From NCBI GenBank assembly GCA_900073065.1, contig FJOG01000032.1, positions 378,567 to 442,566 of the forward strand: a stretch of 64,000 bases of DNA. Direction: 5' to 3'. Origin of the DNA: Phialocephala subalpina (lineage: Eukaryota > Ascomycota > Leotiomycetes > Helotiales > Mollisiaceae). Shown here piece by piece: positions 20,834-32,689 of the stretch. The notes beneath the pieces were generated by a model, which worked only from the letters and a program-made list of their open reading frames with translations, had not been told where the DNA came from and made no database searches. The position numbers and the translations under genes are program-made. Every line of letters begins with the position of its first letter. The stretch's first letter is position 1.

Positions 20834-22700
20834 ATGGCAAACCAGATAGATACGTGCCACCTCGAGGACCCTGGAGATCCAGACGTCGCGGGATTGGGTG
20901 TAAGTCGACCGTCTTGCTATCAACGAGATGCAAAGCTCCAAATCCTGACTTCTGTCGAAAAATAGGTCACCGTCTCCTTCCTCGCCAACGTCTTCCTGAC
21001 CGCCGTCGCCATTCTCTTAGCTTTCTCTACTTCAGGTCCGAGATCAAGCATCGCAGCCCACCACCCAAGACATAACAGCATCGACCGAGCTTTCGTTCGC
21101 TTCGTGACGAGGAGGGATCCTGATGTCCAAGAGCAAAACCCAAGAAAAGACGCGAGACACGAAGCCATTAATGCCGCCCTCTGGAAGCTACTTGAGACTC
21201 TGAGCGACCAGCAACTCATCACCGGCACCGCGCTCACTGTCTCGGTCTACATCCGACTAGCCGACTCAGCAAATTACTCAGTGTATTCTTTCCAGATGGC
21301 AATGGCGACGATCTTCCTGTCGTGTCTTACCCACATGTGCACGTTGGTCGCACTTGGCGATAGCTTCAGGGAAGAAGGAAAGGGGTGGAGTCTCGTTGCC
21401 ATGATCGTACTATTGATTCTCATGGCGCCGATATTGCTAATCAGCAACTTCCCTTCCTTCATCATCGACCCCGCCCTTTCGGTCAGGTGCGCCTTCAGTC
21501 GGTTCTCGAAGTACGGCGCCACAACAAACACCGTTTTTGGAATGCAGTCGGCGATGATCATCTATTTAATTGTCGGCGGCTATACGCGTCTCATGATGGA
21601 TGTGTTTTTTCGATCGAGACGGCCGCCGAGACAGGATGAAGATGATCGAGGTCTGGTCAAGAGAGTGCCCGGCAGAATACGAGAAAAGCTCTCGAGAGCC
21701 AAATACCAACAGAACTGTGACAGGAGACCGATAATTACTTCAATTCTACGTGGAGAAAGGCTCTACACGACGAAAGGGATCTGGTATTTGGTTGACGAAC
21801 TGCGGGCCTCATATCTGTGGGAATTGATATGGTTGGCATTCTACTACAACTTCGGCATTACATCCGTTGTCGTTACATGGGATACCTTGTCGCCGTTATC
21901 CCAATGGTCCCTCTCCTTTGGTCAACTGGTACCAATAACGATGCTGGTCTTCGGGCTCGTGCCGATATATAGCGAGTATCGCGGTAGGCATTTCCTCTCG
22001 CGGGTTGTATTTCTTACCACCCTCTGCTAAGTCATTTACAGACAACATAAAGAAGTTTATGAGAAATCAGAAAAGGGCGGCCCGGGCGGACTCTGGCGAG
22101 GTCGAGCAGATACTTCCTAATCAAGACTCTCCACACTTGAGGGGAGAACGAAGTCCGGACAAGCATGCTGATACAATTGAGCATGCTCCTTTCGGCCACA
22201 CTGCCAGTGTCTTCCAAGGGGAAGGTGTCGGTCCTTGTACTTCCGATCCACCAACGGATTCGAAGCAAGGACCATCAAAAACGATATCTGAACAACCTGA
22301 AGCCCTATCACGGGAGCAGAGGTCTGGGGTGGACCTCTACCACGCTATCATAAAACACCACCCCATACTCCCTCGAGTAGTAATAATATCCATCGGACTC
22401 CTCTCATTCGCCATTTTCCAAATCCTAGCAAGCATCCTCGGAGGAGCATTTAATTCCTTAATTATTCGAAGTCCGGCGGTTTGGACAATTATCTCCATCA
22501 TCTCACGGCCAGTGGCTGCTTCACCGTTCTTGGTGTATATCTTGCAGTGCATGTGTGATTCACGCAAAGGTGGGAAAATGCTTAAGTGGGATGAAGAAGA
22601 AGAGGAGAGAAAAAGAGAGAGGAGGTATTTAGAGGACCGACAGTGGCAGGAGAAGGATGTGGTATCGATGGCTGAGGGATGGAGGCAGGTTTTGGAGTAG
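20834..22700 (+). CDS. Polytopic membrane protein, fungal family of unknown function
   Basis: Exons 20834-20899, 20966-21983 and 22042-22700, giving 580 residues. About eight hydrophobic helices: FLANVFLTAVAILLAF, MAMATIFLSCLTHMCTLVAL, VAMIVLLILMAPILLI, MQSAMIIYLIVGGY, WELIWLAFYYNFGI, LVPITMLVFGLVPIY, VVIISIGLLSFAIFQILA and TIISIISRPVAASPFLVYIL. A long polar loop of about 120 residues separates helices six and seven, and the C-terminus is highly charged (EEEEERKRERR). I recognise the layout of a lineage-limited Pezizomycotina family but no function. A decayed copy of its 3' end lies at 24.5 kb. Confidence 0.75.
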
Positions 22701-23827
22701 TACAGATTCATGGATTGGCGACGCCGGGACTGTAGGTCATTTCTCAATTATCCTTTTCTTTGACCGCTTCCTAGATTATTCTACAATCTGCGCTCCAGAA
22801 ACATCCCCAAGGCGAATACTTTGTCACGTTGATAGTATACCTAGCGGACCCAGTCCCCTAACCTTGCCTGAACTCTCTCGGTCTTTGGCTGATACTGTGA
22901 CACTTTACTCAGTTTACTGCATGTGGTCTCTTACCCTCGTGTAACCTCCTTGAACGTTCTATTAAGGATGAGAGATTGAAAATACTCAGTATACCAACAT
23001 CCCCACCGCACACTACTCATAATACATATAGTGTATACAATATCAGTACAGAAATTTGCCAAATACTGATACGCCAAGTGCAAGTCCTGTAATACCATGT
23101 CCTTCTAGGCAGAGGTGGAGAGATGCCGTTCATAAGGTCGTGAAGCCAATCCTCTTCATCTTCTAGTTGTACCAGGAACACCAAAACCTTATCGGCTTTA
23201 AATATCGATAAATCTCTCAATAAAAAAAGCTTTAAAATAGTAGTTTAAAGTTGTAATATTAAAAGTTACGTAAGGTAAATCGATTGACGAGTTACCAACC
23301 TCGGAAAGCCCACCGAAAGGCCGCCCGGCGGAACGAGCTAAAAGGGAGCCTTCCGTAGCTGCCTCAGGCAGCAAGAGACCGGGCGACCCGCAGTTTATGT
23401 TTATAAATTTAAATAAGCAATTTTTGTCCAAATGAATCCGAACCCTCGGTCGTCTAGTTGGTTTATGGCGTCGTAGGTTCACCCAATATTGCTCTCAGTT
23501 AGTTGAAAAAGCTAACATCGGCATTCTTAGCGGCTGTAATTGTTCAGTCTCACCGGAATGTCGCGCGTTCGACTCGCGCCTGAGGGATCACAAATTTGAT
23601 CAAACACTTTTTTTTTGGTAATATATATAGGAATGGAAGTTCTTGTTTTTTTTTTGGCGGTGTGTGGTGTGGAGTTTGAGAAGCGAGCGAGATAAAGGGG
23701 CAGCGATCCACTTTTATTGTACCCCGCGGCTACGATGACAAATGGGAATGATGAGGAACCGTTAAACTTTAAACTAAACTTACAAAGGCGAATGTTGTTC
23801 CACGGCTCACTTGCAACTTTGTCTTTG
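22701..23827. other. Repeat-like intergenic region
   Basis: No supported gene. 23280-23400 is GC-rich and holds a short inverted repeat (gctgcc/ggcagc near 23360); it sits in AT-rich DNA and looks like an old repeat fragment. A tRNA-like segment follows at 23443-23586. Confidence 0.3.
23443..23586 (+). other. tRNA-like segment with split halves (possible disrupted tRNA gene)
   Basis: CCCTCGG (23443-23449) can pair with CTGAGGG (23580-23586) to form a seven-base acceptor stem. The 5' part continues with a D-arm/A-box-like TCGTCTAGTTGGTTTATGGC. The 3' part has a perfect five-base T stem with loop (GCGCG-TTCGACT-CGCGC) that matches the B box, and a T-run typical of a Pol III terminator follows near 23610. 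A CTC could serve as the anticodon, but the anticodon stem is poor. The element is about 70 bp longer than a tRNA, with the extra DNA before the anticodon arm, where introns do not occur. Confidence 0.3.
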
Positions 23828-24435
23828 CTAGTCCCAAGACATGGTGGAACCCGAGTCAGAAGCATCGGAACCAGAGCCAGAGGAACCAAGACCAGATACA
23901 GATGACGAAACAGTTACTCTCCGAGCTGACGGTATGAAGGGATAGCCCGCAGTCAGCACAGCAACGTCTTCGCCAATGCATGTGACACCACCGAGTGCGA
24001 ATTTGACGGCTGCCTGCGAGGTTTCTGGAATATGGAGCTTTTGATTTGGGCAGCAATGCTGCACAATGTGACCGAGCTAGCCGCAATTCGCGCCTCGACG
24101 TTCGATTCTTTCACATGTAGTCCGCAGGCCCTATGTCCGAACGATTTGTCGACACTGATGAAGCATGGCAAACCTGAGTCCTTCAGCCACCTCAAACCAC
24201 CAAGTGGCGACTTGATCTCTTTCTTCCTGCGACTACTGCAACAAGTTATCAATATCGCAGGGCGAAGATTGTTCTTGCTCGTGCTGGCCATGTGGAATCC
24301 AAGAACCAACCCAGCTTCGCTGTCGTTAGTTGTGGTAGAAAGACGGCACAGAGCATCTTCTAGGCGTTGCTTGAGACCTCCTTCCCAGATCTTGATTTTG
24401 TCAACCAGAATCAGCATTTGGGGGAGATGTAGCAC
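23828..24435 (-). other. Possible decayed coding region, unassigned
   Basis: Two overlapping minus-strand frames (24435-23953 and 24064-23828) read as protein-like in places, for example KKEIKSPLGGLRWLKDSGLPC and then IPETSQAAVKFALGGVTCIGE. They lie in different frames with no good splice junction between them. It may be a frameshifted gene fragment. No family recognised. Confidence 0.2.
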
Positions 24436-24496
24436 TTCTTGTCAGCGTTCTTAATCTCCCGCCCTGCCTAGACTTTCTCCAACCCACATTTTGGCA

Positions 24497-24720
24497 GCAA
24501 GTACAAAGATGGGAAACTATTTAAAAGAGATAAAGAAAACGAGAGAGAAAAGGTATTTAAGAGATTGATAACAGTAGGAGAAAAATATAGTATCGAAAGT
24601 TAAAAGACGGAGCTACGTTTCGGAGTAAATAGGATTTAGTAGTTGAAGGTCTCGGGAATATTATAGTTTCTCAATTGTCTATATCCTTCGCTGTCTCTTA
24701 AACTATTCTGCATCGACAGC
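24497..24720 (+). pseudogene. RIP-like decayed copy of the 3' end of the membrane-protein gene
   Basis: This stretch aligns by eye with about 22560-22790, which covers the last 45 codons of the membrane-protein gene and its 3' flank. Shared islands include aaag.tgggaaa, gagaga...aggtattta, aggagaa.aat and agtatcga, and beyond the stop tttctcaatt. Most differences are G-to-A relative to the intact copy, with a few small gaps. The reading frame is destroyed. It is a duplicate that has been mutated, not a working gene. Confidence 0.6.
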
Positions 24721-24781
24721 TCTCTAGATCCCATTCCTAGTCTTTCTCGGGCCTTTCGTTGAACCTACTTCTCCATCTGTC

Positions 24782-27105
24782 CTAAGCTTTTCCAGAGTCT
24801 CCACTCCCGGAAGACGAACTCACTGGTACTTCCTCCACAGAATGTGGTCGCCGCTGCCTGTCATGCCTTTGAGGAATGGGTAAAATCTTTCGAGTTACTT
24901 GTTTCATACCGAACGTGAATTTTAAGTAGTCGGCAGAACTCTTGATACCTGTATGTTCCCATGAAGTGAACATTATCGCGCTTCGTAATTCATTCATCTT
25001 ATCAGACGGCAATTGGTCGTCGTTCAATTGCATCAAGGGATCGAAGTTTGAAGATAGAGCAGCAAATAAGTTTACACAGAGATATAGATGATCAAATCGG
25101 GGTAAGTCGTCTGGTGTAAGTCTCAATATACCCAACTTTTGGCGTCGCCATTCCATCGCGTTACCAACCGCAACGAGGCTAAGGAATACAGGCAGCCACC
25201 AAGATTTGTTTTCCTTCATTTCCTTTTTCTTTTGTAACAAAGCTCTGGAAAGCTCGTCAAGAAGTTGTGTATGGGCTGATTGGAGATTCTGCGCGTATCC
25301 ATCAATATATTCTTTGCAGGAGCTGCATTGGCTACGGTATTCGTTTATCTCATCTTGCCCAAGATCTTGCCGAAACTTTGAAAAATGTAGATGGAGATCT
25401 TCCAAGTTGACACAATCTTCCGTAGTCTGCATCAAAGCATGCTAGGCGTTATATATGAGTACATAATTTTCCAAATAAAGTGAGTAAGGATAGATCACTT
25501 ACGTATTGTGATTTCCTCTCAGTAAAATACTCATCGAAGATCTCCGAAACAGCAGATAGAGGGAAAGAAAGTGCTCTGGAAGTTCGACGAGGAGAAGGCC
25601 GGGATTCGCTGGTGCTGATCATTAAACAAACGATGCGCCGTAATGGCTGGCAATTCTTGCAACGGTCGGAGGACAACTTTGCATAGACACCCGTCTCGGG
25701 TCCGCTCTTAGGACATGAATACCGAGTCGGAAATTGGTTATTGATGGAGCCCCGTCTACACCCAATTCCTTTCCAATTCGAGCCCTCATCTCCTCGAGCA
25801 CACTCACTACACGGGGTATCGGGATCGCACTGCTGGAAGTCAGAAGTTAGGAAATCATTCACGTGCGGATAACACACTTGCCTTCTTTCGTAGAATTCTA
25901 CACTTCCAGCACGCTCCGCCGGCTGCTTTGACAGCTTTCGCGGCATCAATAGCAACAGCTCTACAGCGATCAATGGCGTCGTCAGTTGGCACAAAAGTGA
26001 ACTGCAGTGAGTGCTCTTGGATTAAAACACCTGCTTTGCAGCCAGAGCTTATATGAGAGTCGACACTGTCCAGTTCAATAGACTGATCATGTTGAGGTGT
26101 GTCCAGTTGGTGGGTGCCCGGTAATGGAGCCTCCTCCACAGGCCTCGCAGTCGAGGCACTGGTTTCGATCGGAACATTCGGACCAGTAAGTGTGGAAATG
26201 CCGTGGTGTTGATGGTTTGACATATCCAAGCTTGCTTCGTAGTTGGATCCTGGGTGGGCATTATAGGAGGCGGAGAATGCGTCTCCATTGGCAAACGGGA
26301 AGGGAAAGGAAGCATCCGAGTATTCAGTGAACGGGAGCTCATCTGTGAAGATGCTAGGCATCAGCATATCGAACTCGTCAAATTCGAATGGTAACGATAA
26401 ATCCGGTACCTGGATTCGGAGATCGTCAGCGCTGAAGTTAGCAGTCGAGGTTTCGGGAACCTGTTCATGCTGTTGGCTTGGCTGCTCAACGTCTTCAGAT
26501 GGGATTGTTGCCCTCGATAGGCAGACTCGTTGGAGACTGAGGGAGTACTCGAATTCCAAGCTCAATTTTCGAGCTAGAGAATGAAGTAAGTCTTGTGTCG
26601 CATGATTGGGATGGTCGTAGATTGCCTGTGTTCGCGCGGTGTCCAGTTGGAACTTGACAAGCTTGGTGTATAGATCTAGGACGAATGGGTCGTTCATGTT
26701 CGGCTGGCTAGAAGCTTGCACATAGCTGTGATTGGGTGACGCAGGTAAGGCTCTGAGTATGGTAACGTGATCACTGATTGAAGTGGCCGTAGGGTTTTCG
26801 TCAATGGTAGTCAGAGCTGATACTTCTTTGTATGAGATTGTGTTTGCTGCAGCTGGAAGGGAAGCTTGGCTGCTTGGTTGTGCAAGGATGTCCGGAACGA
26901 CCAGGCTAGATGACCACGCTGACGAAAACGCAGCATCTGACGGAATTGGGAAGCCATACTGATCCACTGGTGGTTGTTCATAGGAGTGATTATCCACTGA
27001 TCGCTTGTGCTTAGATGATTGAGTTTCTGGATCTCCTAACACAGGAATTGGATACGCTGACCGGTTGTTTGCAGACATCGGCTTCATCCTGTCGTGGTGC
27101 ACCAT
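24782..27105 (-). CDS. Zn2Cys6 regulator with central zinc cluster
   Basis: Exons 27105-25882, 25829-25503 and 25441-24782, giving 736 residues. The zinc cluster lies in the middle (about residues 399-430): CWKCRILRKK joined by splicing to CDPDTPCSEC, then a longer loop to IGCRRG. The intron falls just before the third Cys and uses a GC donor (AAG|GCAAGT). The N-terminal 390 residues are Ser/Pro/Gln/Asp-rich with acidic stretches (ELPFTEYSDASFPFPF) suggesting an activation region. The C-terminal half has a Cys-rich patch and then a helical part including a hydrophobic segment (WWLPVFLSLVAVGNA). The architecture matches a Pezizomycotina group with an internal rather than terminal cluster. Targets unknown. 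Confidence 0.85.
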
Positions 27106-28000
27106 TTGCTAATAAGTCTTCTTTGCCGATCGAGTAAAGCCGAGGATTGATACTGAGGATTGATACTGAGGATTGATACTGAGGATAGACGCCGAGGACT
27201 CAGTTTTGTGATTTTCCCAGCCTGTCGAGGCAGATCGAGGATGCTAGGTTCGGCTAAGAGAGTGCACTCAGGAATGTACCCTAGTACCAACGATTGTCTT
27301 TACTCACAGAAAATGGGTCCCAGAAATCGAGGTAAGGCTGGGAGGTTGAAAGCCCTAGGACTGATGCTAAGCACTGATGGCGAGGACGGTTGTCGAGGAG
27401 GTATATTGAGGAATGAAGATACAGAATTCGGAATAGAAGACAAGCAATCGTTGTGCCTTTGAATGTGAAGGATGACTAAAAGGTGGCAGGTACTTTGCGA
27501 TGGTGATAGACAGCCTCGTCTTACGGAGGTAGATATCCGATAGTACTCCGTGCTTCTCGCGGTTGCCGATGCTTGTCAAAGAAGTGCTTGAAATGAAATA
27601 TAGCAACGTGATACGGGAAAGAATGGAGGACAAGGTGTGTTGAGAGAAGTAAAAAATTGGTCCTGAGAATGTGATGGTGCATGTCAAGCGGGCTGAAAAG
27701 GAAGTGATACAACCCTGCAGGCGGCCCTCTCAATACGGCATAGCGTCAAGAGGTCTACTGCTAGCCAATCGGTCTCCCCTGCTCGAGCCAGCACAAAAGG
27801 GACCGCTTGGTCGAGACGATATTCTTCAGTACTCCAAACCACAGTAAGTGCGAAGGCGTAAGCGGTCACAGAACCTTCAATTGCCAGCTAGGCCGAGACA
27901 ACAAACACACAATAGTATTTCCCCCCTCCATCTAACATCCGCGCTCCATTCAAACACCGTATCATACAACATATCTCCTCTCCCCTTCTGTCATCTCCTT
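27106..28000. other. Promoter region of the central-cluster regulator and 3' flank of the ArfGAP gene
   Basis: 895 bp without a supported gene. It contains a short tandem repeat (27142-27193) close to the regulator's start. Frames at 27160-27462 and 27367-27687 have no recognisable features. Confidence 0.4.
27142..27193. repeat. 13-bp tandem repeat, three perfect units plus a degenerate fourth
   Basis: Unit gaggattgatact at 27142-27154, 27155-27167 and 27168-27180, then gaggatagacgcc. It begins 37 bp upstream of the regulator's ATG, so it lies in its 5' leader or core promoter. Confidence 0.9.
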
Positions 28001-29400
28001 CTACCACTTATCCCAATTATCCTCCTCCGTCTTCCCCGCCATAGGCCCCGAACCCCCCGCATTACTCTTCTTAATAGCACTCGTCCCCACCGCACTCTGC
28101 CTCGCGGATCCCGCCTCCGCAAAACTATCCCAAAAATCCTTCTTACTCTCATCAATCGGCACATCCCTATAACCTCCCCCTCCACCCCCAGCTCTCCCAT
28201 CACTCCCCTCCACAAACCGATTAAACCCCTCCGCTGCATTCTTCGCTCCCGATTGTGCATTTCGAGCTACTTGTGCAGCGGTAAGAGACGCTTGTTTCGC
28301 AAAATCCGATTCCGCAACCTAGAGTCATATATCGTCAGCATGTCGTGTGCGAGAGCGCGGTTGCTGACTATGACTACGTCTAGGCATATACGTCGCAGGA
28401 GGGGGTGTTGGTACCTGTCTGGCCGTCGGCTGGATATAAGAATCATTGACCGTCTTTGCCGTTTTTCCCACCGTGCTTGTGAACCATCCAAACCCTTTCC
28501 CCAAAGCAGCTAAAGGATCTTTCTGAAGATCATCTAGACCTGGTAGTGCCTTGTTTTCGGATGGGCGTTCGAGAGGTGCTGATCCAAAGCCGGCGTATTT
28601 TCCGCCTTGGGAGGGAGGGAGGTCGGCTGGTCGAGAGGCGTTGGCTGCTCCTAGGCCGGCGAAGTATTTATCGTCTACCTTTGCCTTGCTTCCTACGCCT
28701 GCTGCTCCAGACGGGCGAGCTGGAGAGTCAGTTCTGCGTTGGGAGCCGGAGGGTGTTTGGCTTCGGGAGTTCGAAGAGATGGATGGTGCTGATTTCTGGC
28801 CTGGGACGTATTCTTTTCCTTCGACTTTTGCGGAGAGACGTTCTTTCCACTCCTCTCCCACCTCACCAGAATACCTCTCAGCAATCGTGGCATCATCCCA
28901 ACTGCTTCTTGTCAGCCATATGCCCTCCGTCTTCCATATCGTCCCCCCAAGGAAGAACTCACGTTATGCCAGCCATCTGATTAGCATCCGCCTTCTCAAA
29001 GAAATCCTTCCAAGGCCTATTCCCACCCAGCCTCATCCGTTCAATCTCCATCGCTTTAAACGCATCCATAGTGATACTCCGCACAAAACTGATATGCACA
29101 CCCAGTCCTCGATGTACACCCGCACAGCTCAAGCAGATGAAGATTCCGAATTTCGGGGAGGCCCATTGGGGAGAGGGGGCGCCGCAGTCGCAGCAGCGGT
29201 CATTTTGGCAGGTCTTTTGGATCTCGAGAAGCTGTGTGGTTGTGTTAGCATCGCTGTTCGAAGGTGGAGAGAGGTAGGCGCTTGGCAAAGGGGACGATGT
29301 CCTACGGATTGGGATCCGATGGGATAAGGAACGAGAGAGTGAAGAGAAATACCTTTGACCGCGTCTCTGGATCCACCTCCCACATAGCCTTGCTCGCCAT
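28001..29400 (-). CDS. GCS1: ADP-ribosylation factor GTPase-activating protein, Gcs1/ArfGAP1 type
   Basis: Stimulates GTP hydrolysis by Arf on Golgi membranes and in COPI vesicle cycles. Exons 29400-29353, 29231-28963, 28901-28415 and 28318-28001, giving 373 residues. The ArfGAP domain is N-terminal (about residues 1-125): the C4 zinc finger [13 protein letters not shown]...FICLSC, the arginine-finger region [17 protein letters not shown], and [10 protein letters not shown] later segment [19 protein letters not shown] (about 250-270) looks like an amphipathic lipid-packing sensor, as in ArfGAP1/Gcs1. The protein ends in a Gly-rich stretch and WDKW. The first intron is 121 bp, the others 61 and 96 bp. 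Confidence 0.92.
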
Positions 29401-30352
29401 ATTGGCGCTCTAATCGCTCCCCTCGCTATCCCAATGTTCTCGTCGTCTGGACACAATTCAAGCCCTTGGGCAGCAATGAACAGATGCCAGTAATCTTCTT
29501 CTTCCGCCGAGCCGAACTGCTGCTGCTGCTGCTGAGAGACACTGGCGACTGCAATCGTGTGGATTTGGGTAGAGAAGAAGATTTTTATTGCAGCGGAATA
29601 TACTGGTTCGTCGTCGTTGGGTTGTAGTGGGGGACCTGTAGTCCGGACTGCTAGCCACAAAGGGGGAAAATGCCGTTGGTTTCGAGTGCATGACGGTTAG
29701 CGGCCCGCATGCAGCCTAGTGCCCACACACAAGGCTGTGGTCTTGGCCAAGGCTATGATTTTCTGTGTGGAACACGAGCAGTTGCTAGCTATTTACTATT
29801 TCAACGTTTGGACGTATCCAGGGATGCTGTTAGTCTCTGACGGGTCAAAGTATTCTTATCTCATCACGTCTCAACACCAGGTCACTTCACATGCCAAAGA
29901 CCAATGTTGCAAATGCCATTGAATTACGAGTATCAATGATGGTATCATCAAAGAAGAACTTTTCCATTTCCCTTCCTTCCAGAGAGCACATCAGAAAAGG
30001 AACTAGTGTACAACCTTGAGAATGCTGAGAAATGGTGATAAAACATTTTTTGTGAAGAATCATCGAGAGGAACTATGATCCACGCAGTAAGAGCAGTTCC
30101 AGTTGTCGGTCAGAATGAGCCCTGAGACCGCATATCTAATGTGACGCCAGCACTAATTCCACCGACGTGAGACCCATGTTCCATGAAAAAAGAAAGTCGT
30201 AAGGTTGAACTTGTTCCATAACTGATCAAAGAACGAAGTCCACTCCCTCCATAACGCAACGAGATGACGACCAAAAAAACAATGCATCTGATATTGTCTG
30301 TGTGCGCAGCGCATGAAGCACCCTCTGATCGTACAAAGTATTACACGACCGC
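29401..30352. other. Intergenic region, no supported gene
   Basis: Contains the ArfGAP promoter on the left and the 3' flank of the RRM gene on the right. Frames at 29719-29922 and 30226-30477 lack features. The 29458-29691 stretch is a CAG-rich leader region (gctgctgctgctg near 29520). Confidence 0.4.
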
Positions 30353-31706
30353 TTAAGCAGCAGTCTCAGCAGCGCCATTGGTGCCTTCAGCAGCCTCAGC
30401 AACTGGAGCGTTGGCATCCTCATCGGTCTTGTCAGGGCTGTCGATAGCGACCTTGACAGCGATCTCACGACCCTCAATCTCCTTTCCGTTCATCTCAGCA
30501 ACAGCCTTTTGCTGCTGCTCCTCAGAGGCAAGTGTAACGAAGCCGAATCCACGACCCTTGCGGGGCTCATTGCGAGCCTGGAGCTTCTTGACCATAAATC
30601 GGGGAATAGGACGAAGGGCGATCTTGGCGGAGGATGGCTCGTAGGCAGCGAAGAGCTCCTTGAGCTGTGATGGAGTTAGCCAGAGTTCGAGAAGTTAGAA
30701 GTATGGTGACTCACCTTCTCCTCGGAGAGATCGTAAGGGAGGTTGGCAACCATGACCTTGTTCTTGGATGGGATACCATCGGCAGGTGGGCCACGCTCAC
30801 GACGCTCGCGAGGTTGACGGTTAGCTGGAGCCTTGGCCTCCTTGTCCTTTGCCTCCTTGTCCTTGGCCTCAGTAGTTGTGTTGGTTGTCTCGGTCAAGGG
30901 AAGGACCTCTCCGGCTGGGAGCTCTGCACCTTCCTCACCTCGGGACTTTATAACATTAGTACTAGTATATGTGATTGGAAGTTGTAGACTTACGCCACGG
31001 TTGGCACGACCACCACGTCCTCCACGACCGCGTCCACGGCCACGTCCACGGCCTGCTGGACGACGGCGACCACCTTCACCTCCGGAAGCTCCCTCACCTC
31101 CACTAGCAGCACCCTCCGTCTTCTCGGCATTGGCCTCAGGCTTGCGAGCAAGTTGAACAGAGACCTTGCGGTCAAGGATCTCCTTACCAGAGAGCTCAGC
31201 AATAGCTCGCTCAGCCTCACTTGGTGTAGAAAGGTCGACGAAGGCATAGCCAACTGGACGGTCGGTGCGTGGGTTCTTCGGGATGGAGGTGGATTCACTA
31301 TAGGACAAAGATGTTAGCAGATGTACCAGGTGAACATCCAGTAGAGATATTCCGGTGTGCCACTCGAGATCGTTCGAGATCTAGGCTCTGGTACCTGCAG
31401 ATCGAGGTTGTCACGGTGGCTCTCCAGACAAGGTTGCGCGACCGCGCAAAACAAGGCTGACGAGGACAGAGGATGGTGAACTTACATTAAGTATCCCTTG
31501 AAGAAAGCTTGCAACTCCCCCTCGGTCGTCGCGTACGCGAGGTTTCCGATGTAGAGTCTGCGACCCTCAGCAGCGCTGGCCAGAACTGCGTCATTGTGGG
31601 CAGCGGACTTGTCAGCGTCGGCAGACTTGTCGGAAATGGTGGCATTGCCAAGAGCGGCAGTAACGTCGTTGACGGCGTCAGAAACTTTCTCCACGATGGT
31701 AGACAT
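30353..31706 (-). CDS. RNA-binding protein with RRM-RGG-RRM layout (Sbp1-like)
   Basis: Four exons: 31706-31486, 31297-30994, 30945-30715 and 30664-30353, giving 355 residues. RRM1 carries RNP2 RLYIGNLAY and RNP1 VGYAFVDL. It is followed by an RGG-type segment (AGRGRGRGRGRGGRGG) and an acidic/Lys linker with a repeated AKDKE. RRM2 carries RNP2 VMVANLPYDL and RNP1 GRGFGFVTL. The order RRM-RGG-RRM matches yeast Sbp1, a translational repressor that acts through the RGG segment; functional equivalence is inferred. The first intron (188 bp) is unusually long for this window. Confidence 0.88.
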
Positions 31707-32689
31707 GGTGACTGGGTGGGTGATTTGACTGAAGAACTGAACTTGAGTTTGAGATGGAATTTGTCGACGTTGCTCTGAGTTGTGAACTCTTGAACAATGA
31801 GGGGAGTTGTGTAAGGGTAGCTGAGTGCCCTAGAACGAAGTGTTTGAAGTGTTTGGGGGTTGGAGTTTGATGAACTTGATCGATCTGTTGTGTGGTGAAG
31901 TTGAAGAAAGGGAGAAGGGACAGTTGCGCTGGAAATATATTTCATTCCAGCAGCCGCAGCCCTTTCGTTGCTAAGCGAAATTTAGCGCAAACCCTGGGCG
32001 CCATTGCCCGATTAGGCTTAAGTCGACCAGGCAGAAGGGGCGATGGAATTGATATGGGGAAAATTGAGAATCCAGAAAAGGAGACATTGAACAGTATGGC
32101 TCGCGAATGTTACGAGATTAGGCTGATTCTATTTATGTTGTTGTATCTACGCTTCAACTTTCTTGTTTATCGTTGCCATGAAAACCACACTTTACTCTAC
32201 CATTTTTCAGCAATCGATGTTCCAGCACGCTCACAAGGTGTTCATCCCGCCCTGCAGAGCCTCTCAATAGGGTTAGCATTCCAGAGCCCGCTGTAAGCTC
32301 TTCGCCCTGTGCTTGAGCCTTGGGTCTGCACGTCAAATGCAATGTTCTAGAACCACAATAAAATGGAGTCACTCGCCGCACGAGGCTGCAGAGGTGGCCT
32401 TGTGAGTTGTTTGCTGCTTTGAGAGCCAATAATCGCCACTGATCACAGCAAACACAATACTTTCTCGACTGGGTTCTGGGAACAAACTTCGAAACAAATA
32501 CACCCAATTGATTCATGCAAACAGAGGAGTGACGAATTTTGTTACCAGGGAGAAAAGGAGAACATTCCTCGGAGATTTGCAGATCATGCCAAATTTATGC
32601 GCCTGATCTCGTGACTAGCCTCGAAAAAATGATATCAAAATCGTGACGAGCACCGCAACTTGCCTCCCACTTATCAAGACCCAAACATC
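31707..32689. other. Divergent promoter region of the RRM gene and TAH18
   Basis: 983 bp between two divergent housekeeping genes. No supported gene; frames at 31892-32296 and 32154-32516 have no known motifs. No clear TATA box on either side. Confidence 0.4.

Noticed and set aside
28959..29660. Long minus-strand frame reading into the ArfGAP domain from upstream
   Set aside because: It reads through the first ArfGAP intron (29352-29232). The true start [16 protein letters not shown] at 29400 joins by consensus splicing to [11 protein letters not shown].
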